64,000 nt of DNA, from assembly GCF_002078875.1 (NCBI RefSeq), contig NC_034410.1, positions 44,624,053 to 44,688,052 on the forward strand, written 5' to 3'. This stretch comes from Numida meleagris. Lineage: Eukaryota > Chordata > Aves > Galliformes > Numididae. The notes under the pieces are model-generated. The model saw nothing but the letters and a program-made list of their open reading frames with translations. It ran no database searches and was not told the DNA's origin. This document shows, one piece after another, positions 52,501 to 61,500 of the stretch (within the stretch, counting starts at the first letter, position 1; every line of letters starts with the position of its first letter). The position numbers were made by a program, and so were the translations under genes.

Positions 52501-55500
52501 TATAAACCGGAGAGGAATCAACTTTTTGCAAGAGTATACAGTGATAGGACAAGGGGGAATGGTTTTAAGTTCAAGGAGGGAAGGTTGAGACTGGATGTCA
52601 GGGGGAAGCTCTTCACACAGAGAGTGGTGAGGTGCTGGAACAGGCTGCCCAGAGAGGCTCTGTCCCGGGAGGTGTTCAAGACCAGGTCGGATGGGACCCT
52701 GGGCAACCTGGTCTAGTACCAAATCTGGAGGTTGGTGGCCCTGCCTGTGGCAAGGGGGTTGAAACTTGATGATCCTTGAGGTCCCTTCCAACCCAAGCCA
52801 TTCTGTGATTCATTCTATGAAATGGTGACTGCTCCCACCACGTGTCCAACATCTTCCTATTGCATACCTGTAGCACTGACTGTAAAACGAGACTTAGGAG
52901 AGGCTGTAGCTCCGTGTCGTATGCTAGCCTAAGCACATATTTGTGGATAATGTAAACTTGTGTGCTGGAGTAATAACTGATCATTGAGGAACAAGACACC
53001 TCCTGTTCTGCTTCTGGGGAGTTCTGCAGATTTCTTGCAAAATTGACAGCAATCTTAATGGGTAGGGTTTTGCTGAGACAAAAAAAAATTGAGTCACGTA
53101 TGGTAGACTCGAAGAGAGAATGGAAGATTGAATTGAACAGCACTTCTCTCATCAGATGACTCTTTTTCTTAAAGTAGAAAAAGGTTTTCAAAGAGATATG
53201 GTTCTGTTGGGATTTTTAATTTGCTTAGAATGTTATGTCAGAATAAAACAAAATCTTCCTTCTATTTGGTTTAAGGGTCGTGTTGTGGAAAATATATCGA
53301 AAAGGTGCGGTGGGTTCCTGAGACAACTTAGTCTGAGAGGATGTCACGTTGTTGGAGACTCCTCTTTAAAGTAAGTAATGTCCTAGGCTAAGACATGCTT
53401 TTGTTCCAGGTATTAGGGAATAACTAATTATTGTTAGATTTGTTTGGATTTTAAGTACCATCTAAGGATCAAAATGGGATACTTAAGTACTAAGTACCTT
53501 GGCAGTGACTAAATGAGCCATCAGTTTGAGAACAAAATGTAGCTACTTTATTTCCCCTAGAAATGAATTAAGAAAGTTGTATTTTTCTTTTATTTTCTCT
53601 CAATTTTCAAGCATTTTAAATGTTTTCAGGTTTGTACTTTAGCATCCTACAGATAGAATTTCATCAGGATTAGCAGCCAGATTATAATTCATCTTTTTGT
53701 TTAGACAAGAGGTGACCGTAGCAATGGGAGAAAAACTAAAGACTGGTGCAGCTGAGTGCCTGCAGAATTGGGAAGGATGTGGAATTCTCTTCTTACTGCA
53801 GTGTAAGAACAAACAGGCAACAGGAACGTCTCAAGGAAGCTGGCCCTTCTTTATTCAGTATATAAATTGAACTGTGCAGCTTGTTCTTGCAAGATAGTTT
53901 GAATCCCTGTAAGCTCTTTCTAGATGCGAACTGATGAACCAGATTCCTCTGTGGATGTTCCTTTGCTTATTTAACCCACAGATCTTACCTCCAGCTGAAG
54001 GGCCCCTCTGTGATAAGTACTTCAGGACTCAGAGTATTGAGAGGCAGGCTCAGGATACGCCTTCTTGCAGCTGTTGCTCTTTTCTCACTGTCACAGCAGC
54101 CTGGGCTAGGCGATGTTCAGTCTGACTTAGTGTGGCTGCTCTTTCATGGAAGAGAAAAGCATACAAATTTTTGTTAAACAACAGCATTATGTTAGTGCCT
54201 CATGACCTTTAGCTCTTTCTAAAATTTACGAACAAGTCTAATTCAATGAATTTGCTTCCAGTGCAAATTGATGAGCATTTCTTGTGCATAATCTGAGTAA
54301 AAGAGCATTTCTCCCTGTAGGGTTTTTAAGGCTTTTTTCTTTCTTAAAAACAAACAAAAAGAAAACCCACTACCACAAAAACCATGTGAAGTATCGGTGA
54401 AGTAATGGAGATAGGAAATGCTGAGAATTAGAATGGAACTCTGATTAGCTTTGGGCCAGAGATTTGGTTAAAACAAACAAACAAACAAAAAACCCTGGGA
54501 ATGTTATATTAACCTGTTCTAAACAATTTTTTGTCTGTTTTCTCAGTCTTCATAGATTGGTCGTACATGTTGCTAAAGGAGCCCTTTTGAAGATTTAAAA
54601 TCTGATCCAGTTTTAAAAGTATAGTAGTAGTATCAGATCCATGGAATTAATTCTTCACATCCATTTTGCTAATACAAGAAAAATATACTCCTGACACAGT
54701 GGTGGTCCTCTGTGTCCAGCAACTAGTTAAGCAATGGATTGTTTTAGTAACACGGGCAGGCATCCTGACTTCAGACCCGAGGGTTTACTCAGAGGTTTCC
54801 TTCCCCCTGTACGCAGGCCGGGCCCAGCAGTCCCCACAGGCCATCTTCCAAACTTCTCCCTGGGGTGTTGCTACCTTCAAGCAGTCTTGTCTCCTCAGGG
54901 GAAAATGTGTGTTACCGTTTCTTTCCCAGATGACTGGCAACTGCTGTGACAAAAGAGGTAGCCCCAGCCGCCGTTAACTTCCTGCAGTGTTCCTGCAAGT
55001 TCCCAGAGCATCCATGCAGCTGGCCTCGTGTCCTCAGTAGGGGAAGGTGGTGGAAATGGAGGAGATGGGGAAGGCACGTTTGGAGAGGGGCTCAAACTAA
55101 GGCAGTAGACAGTAAGCAGGAGATTCTGCTCTTCATCCACCTTCCCCCTTAACTTTCATATTCAGTTTAGGCTTATGAGTATACTACTCAGAACACTAAG
55201 GCTAGGGGACTGCAGTGAATAGAACCAGTAAATGCGTGTGGATTCAGATACTAGTGGTGTGTGAGAAGAGGGCTGGAGTTGTGATGTTTTTGAATGGCAG
55301 TATATTTAGTAAAGAGGTATTTAGAGCAAGTGTGTGTGGCAGTTCAGTATGTAGCCCATGTGCATCGCTGGGTTGGTGGGGCTAGCTGTGCAAACAGGAG
55401 ATAGGGCAGGGTTAATGGAGACCGGCTGTTGGCACTGTACACAAGTGCATCTGTAATGACTGGTGCAGGTGGCTGTGTCTGAGACACTTCAGGAAAAACA

Positions 55501-58500
55501 GTGATTCACCCCTGAAATATAAGCAGGTGATACTGAAATTACCGACCACTGAATGATAAACACATGAGCTTTAAGAGGTTCAAAACATTAAGATGAGAAA
55601 AGTGGCTTTAATTGTCAGAGACTTGCTCTGAAAGCAACTGTACCTATCAGGATCCTTTCAGTATTTCTGGGAGTTACACTAATTATCCATTTTTTCCTTC
55701 TACATCCATGTTTGGTTTAAAAACAGGCAGATATCGAAGTAGGTGTTGGCTATGGAGGTACTGAATGTTTGTGGCATCTGTGTACGGACACGCCCCTGCT
55801 TGAATCTCACAGGCTGTTCCTACAAGTTATTACAGAGCGTAGCGTCTTTTCAAGCGATGGGAAGAGTGTCTAGATTGCAAATCTCACTCCAGTACGTGAA
55901 TTTTGGAATAGCTGTTTTGAGAATTCAGGTGGAAGCTATCACCAGTGTAACTGCTGCTGATTTTGTTTTCTTTTTCCATTGTTTTCAATCCACACTGGAG
56001 AGCCGGGAAGTTGTTACCAGCTGAGTGTTTAGTCGGATCTGTTAACCACGGCAGGCCTCCAGACAAAAATGTTGTTGTGTTTCCTCCACCCCTGCCAATA
56101 AAATCCATGCCGCTGGAGGAAACGCGGGCATAAAAACAGTGTTCTGAAATGCAGCGCAGCTGTAAACATTACTCTGCGGAGATGAAAAGAAAGTTGATGC
56201 TTTTTTTTTCTGGGTAATTAGTATAATGATATATACAGGCTTTTAGTGGTGTAATAGCTGTAATCATCTTTAGCGTACGTACCCAGTAGCGCACACAGAT
56301 GCATTTTAATTTTTAAAGTCATAAATAACCGATTTAGAACCCACGGGGCTTTCCCTTAGTAGTCCAAGTCGATTAGGTCCCAGTTCTGTGTTGTGCAGGG
56401 CACGTTCTTTTCGTTTGATGTGGGAGTGAGCTCCTTAATAAAGCCTACAGAAGCTTCAGTGCTGAAATGTGTGGAAAAACACATTTTCATACACCAGCTT
56501 GACTACACTTAGTATTTAACTGATGTGCCATTTCAACCTTTGTGTTCGTTCCCTTAATGATTTTAGTTAAGGCACTGGAAACAAGTCCGTTCTGTTTAAT
56601 GGTGGAAATGAACACCTTTCTCAAGTGGTATTTGGGGGAGGAACGACCCTTAGTTTCAGGAGTTACCCAAGACAGAAACTTGCAATAGCAAAATGAAAAA
56701 GCGATCGCTGGAACAGATGTTTTACTCTGTGGCTTGAAATGAAGCTTTTTGACCGAGACGGAAAGAGTTAGGGGACAGGGCGCACTCTAGTGACTGGATT
56801 GTAACTTACGACGTTATAGTAATTCTCCAGCTTTTTGTTGCTGTTTTAGGACTTTTGCACAGAACTGTAGAAACATCGAACACTTAAATCTAAACGGGTG
56901 TACAAAAATCACTGACAGGTAAGTCAAAGGTTTTTTTTGTTTGACGGTGCTGTTTGGAAGAAGAAGTAGCTGAAGGTATTTTTAGTGTGTCTGCTGTTTT
57001 GCAGCACGTGTTACAGTCTTAGCAGATTCTGTTCCAAGCTGAAACATCTGGATCTGACATCTTGTGTAGCCATCACAAACAGCTCTTTGAAAGGTTTAAG
57101 GTAAGAAGATGCAGTGTTTTGTGCTGAAGAAAGGAATTTAAATAACTGTTCTGCGTATAATAAAGTTTTAAGAAAAAACCACAGTGTTGAACCTTAATAC
57201 TGTGCATCAGCACTGGCTGTATCTTGTATCTAGCACTTCTTGGGTGTGGACAATGATGTTTGTGTGTGGTCTTTTCTCATGACTTTTCTGTGGAGGCCTG
57301 GCACGGTCCACTGGCTATCATTAATTTCTAACAGTGTGTTTAATTTGGGTTTCCCACTGTTATGACTATTTGAAGGCTGGATTTAACTTTATGTATTTTT
57401 TTAATTCTCCCAGTGAGGGTTGCAGAAATCTGGAACATTTGAATCTTTCCTGGTGTGATCAGATTACGAAGGATGGTATTGAAGCACTGGTGAAAGGGTG
57501 TAGTGGACTAAAAGCTCTATTTCTTAGAGGTTGCACACAGGTACATAACTGCTTGGGTGATCCTTTAGGAATAAAATTTTTCTTTTGGCTTTTTGAAATC
57601 TCCATGAATTTAAAAAGTATATTGTTTTTGTTGTAGTCTTTTGTTCGGTATTACAGGATGTATACGTTCCTTTGGTTTGCTAATACTTTCTTGTTTCTTT
57701 TCCTGTGTCCAATTTAATTGCTAATACAGTTAGAAGATGAAGCATTGAAACACATTCAAAATCACTGTCATGAGCTTGCAATCCTGAATTTGCAGTCCTG
57801 CACAGTAAGTATTTGGTACTTCAAAAGATACGTTCTCTAGGAATCTCAGACCATTTCCAAATGCTAATGAATGAGTTGCTACATACTTAAATAATTCAGA
57901 TAGTACGTCTCTGCAGTTCAGATAATTTTGTGTGTAATAATGTCTCGCAGAATGCGCTGGCAGTTCCACAGCTAAGTGTGGATTTACAGAGGGGTTTTTT
58001 TCATCATTCTGTCTTTCGACTGGAGCAAGCTCCAGAGTAAGAATTAACTGCATTCATTCAACTCTCATGAATTGTGTATGTACTAAAACATGCAGTTTCA
58101 CAGATGTAGTTCTTGTTCTCTCATCTGTTAAGGTCACACATTTTTATCTGTTCGTAATGTTAAGGTTTCTAATTGAGCAGAAGCCATATTGTGGGCTACA
58201 TAACGGAGAATATAATCTATTGGTATCATAAGTGAGAATGATTCAGAACCATCTGAGTAGCAGAAGGGTATGCTCTTTCAACAGTAATGGAAGAAGGCAT
58301 TCATTTGTAATGAAATAACTGGGAATCGTTCATGTTTATTTAATTGTACTTAGAATATATGCAGTTTAGGTTTGCTGTTTTACATTTGCTCTTTTTTATT
58401 TCTGATTTAACTTTTTAGGGGTGAAATAGATCTTGCAGGCTTGAAATGTAGTTAAATCATTGTTCTGTAAATAATCTTTAGAAAAGTTTGAAAAAGTTTG

Positions 58501-61500
58501 AATTTTAGGTTTTTTGTCATGCACCTTCAAATAATTAAAATGTTAGATTTTTTTTTCCTTTTGGAAAATTGTTTACAGTTTTATTGCTAGAACGTGTCAT
58601 AAAATCTGCTTGAGCTCAAACACTGAAGTCTGTTTCCTCAGTTGATGCTTCATAGGACTATTTTTTGTTCAGTATGGTTTGTTGTCACGTAGATGACAGA
58701 ATCATAGGGGTTGGAAAGGACCTCTGGAGGTCATCCAGTCCAACCCCCTGCTAAAGCAGGTTCCCTACAGTAGGTTACACATGAAAGTGTTAGGTAGGTT
58801 TTGAATGTCACCAGAGAAGGAGACTTCACAACCTCTGTGGGCAGCCTGTTCCAGTGCTGTCACCCTCACAGTAAAGAAGTTTTTCTTCATGTTCATATGG
58901 AACTTCCTGTGTTCCAGTTTGTGTCCTGTTGCTGGACACCACTGAAAGGAGTCTGGCCTCTCTTGACACCCACCGTTTAGGTATTTATGAGCATTGATAA
59001 GATGACCTCGCAGCTTTCTCTTCTCTAGGCTTACCAGCCCCAGGTCTCTCAGCCTTTCCTCAAAAGGGAGATGCTGCAGGCCCATCATCATTTTTGCAGC
59101 CCTCCACTGGACTCCCTCTACGAGTTCCCTGACTTTTTTGAACTGAGGAGCCCAGACCAGGACAAATACTCCAGATGTGGCCTCACTAAGGCAGAGGGAG
59201 AGGATCACTTCCCTTGACACACTGTCTTTAATGCATCCCAGGATACCATTGGTCTTCTTGACCACAGGAGCACACTGCTGGCTCATGGCCAACCTGTTGC
59301 CCACCAGAACACCCAGGTCCTTCTCTGCAGAGCTTCTCTCCAGCAGGTCAGCCCCTAACCTGTACTGATGCATGTGGTTGTTCCTCCCCAGGTGAGGATC
59401 CTAAGTTTTAAAAATATATATAAATAAACAAGCCTCAAAAATCTTAAGTGAAAATTTTTCCCCTTGAATTTTTGAGATGATAGTATGTATGCGTATTTGG
59501 GTGTGCTTTGAAACTGGTTTCAGCAAGAATATCCTGCTTGCTGGGCTTAGAAGTATGCTTCCAGAAGCAGCCAAGCTCTTTGTGATCAAAAGGCCACCAC
59601 TGATTTTTATGTAGTAGATCTCCCTGTATTTCATATGATCCACACTTTAATTCTAGTGGCTCTGTTTTATGGACCTCTTAAAATGACAGGCAACTTCCAG
59701 TAGCCCTGAAATGAACTGACACTACCTCTGGAAACTACACATCTGAAAGGTCCCATTTTTGGACTGTAGAAGCTGGGGAATTGCAGGCATTTCTGGCCAC
59801 TTTTCTTTCTTGAGAGGGATTGAAATCACAATTTCAGAATAAGAATATTTCTGTACATGACTTGAAGGTTTTGCTCCATCTCCAGCAGCAGCATAAGGTT
59901 CTGCGTAGTCCCTGCCTATGAAGTAGTTCATTTACTCAGTAATTCATGAATGTATCTCAGAGGGATCAAAAAATGTCATGTTCTGGGAGAGTCAAAGCCA
60001 GATAATAGATGATTTATATCGGACTCTTATAATAGTATTAATTAAAACTTATCTTTTTAGCTGATGCAAATCCTTCTGGATCCACAATGAGAAGAAATCT
60101 AGTTTTCTGTCTGGAATAATCTTTATTTGAGAGAAAAGTTTGCAAATTTAAACTGCTAATATTGAAATGTTTGGGGAAGGACCATAAGGTGATATCCTTT
60201 TGTGCTCAACTCCAGTTTCTCATCCTGTTTCCATCTTTGAAAGGTGATGTTTGTGGTAATGGTTAGAGCAAATACGCTATAGTAGCGTTTGTTAGCATAC
60301 CTACTGTGTACTTTTAATTTGAAGTGTGGTAGAAGGCCTTGTTACCATTGCAAGAGTAATGTTAGTCCAGGAAATAAGACTTGCCTCGCCATGAAGGATT
60401 AGCTGTTCAGCAGAAAAATTAAGTTCTTGGAGTAGGAGTGAGAGGAGGAAAGAACACTTTTTCCAGAACAGAGGACCTGTAAACAAACAAATATTTGCAC
60501 ACACATCCAATCATCTAGTTCCTGTTGCTGTTTTATGCACAGCTGCACTGGGACTGCTTGCAGTGCCTGTTTCAGAGAGATTTTTTCTTCATCTTCTAGC
60601 TGGAGAAAGACTTCTTTTTTCAGTCTGTCCACTACAGAGCAGTTGTGAGAAATGAAAAACCCCGTTCTTTGAGTCTGAGTGTAGGTGAAGGATTTTTACT
60701 GTGTGAAATAGTGCAGTTGGTTCTCCTGCTGTTGGGCAGGAGTAAGATACTTCACACAGTGACAACCGCGTTTAAGAAAAAGCATTATGTGAAAACTATA
60801 AAGCAAATGCAAATTAGAAATGAGAAGAAACAAGTCTCCCTCTGTTCTTCAGGTGGCATTTGAGGAGTATTCTGTATTTGGAAACAGGCAGAGAGAAGAA
60901 AGAACTGCCTGTGTTTATTTTCAACGTTACCAATAACCATGTTATCATGATGGCATTTTTTTGGTTGAAAATCCACAGGTTGTCCATGGTTATATACAGC
61001 GTGACCAAAAGTTCAGAAATATGACTTGATTTTTGTTTTTGTCAGACAACTTAGTAACAGAGTAATTTCAACTTTTTCTGTGTTGCAGCAAATTTCAGAT
61101 GAAGGTATTGTAAAAATCTGTAGAGGATGCCATAGACTTCAGTCACTGTGTGTTTCGGGCTGTTGCAACCTTACAGATGCTTCTCTCACAGCACTTGGTC
61201 TAAACTGCCCAAGGCTGAAGTGAGTATCTCATGAGCATGTTGTGTGTATGTCGTGTTGTTACTGCCCTGATCTAAGAGTTTCACTTCTTTAGATAGAAGC
61301 TGATATCCATGAGTTGGGTTTAGCTGTGCATTACCTTTACAATGAAAACATTAAGTTAGAGGTATCAGCTGAATCTAAACTAGAAGGCTGGTCCTCATTG
61401 TAGCTATGGAACAAACGCAGTCCATTGTATATAGGAAGAAGAAGAATTCATGTATGACAAATAAAACATGTTGATCCTGTAAGTTCAGTTCTTTGCTTCT

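Noticed and set aside
57334..57636. 100-codon frame treated as a separate gene
   Set aside because: The middle is FBXL2 exon 8 with canonical AG/GT edges; the ends are intron readthrough.
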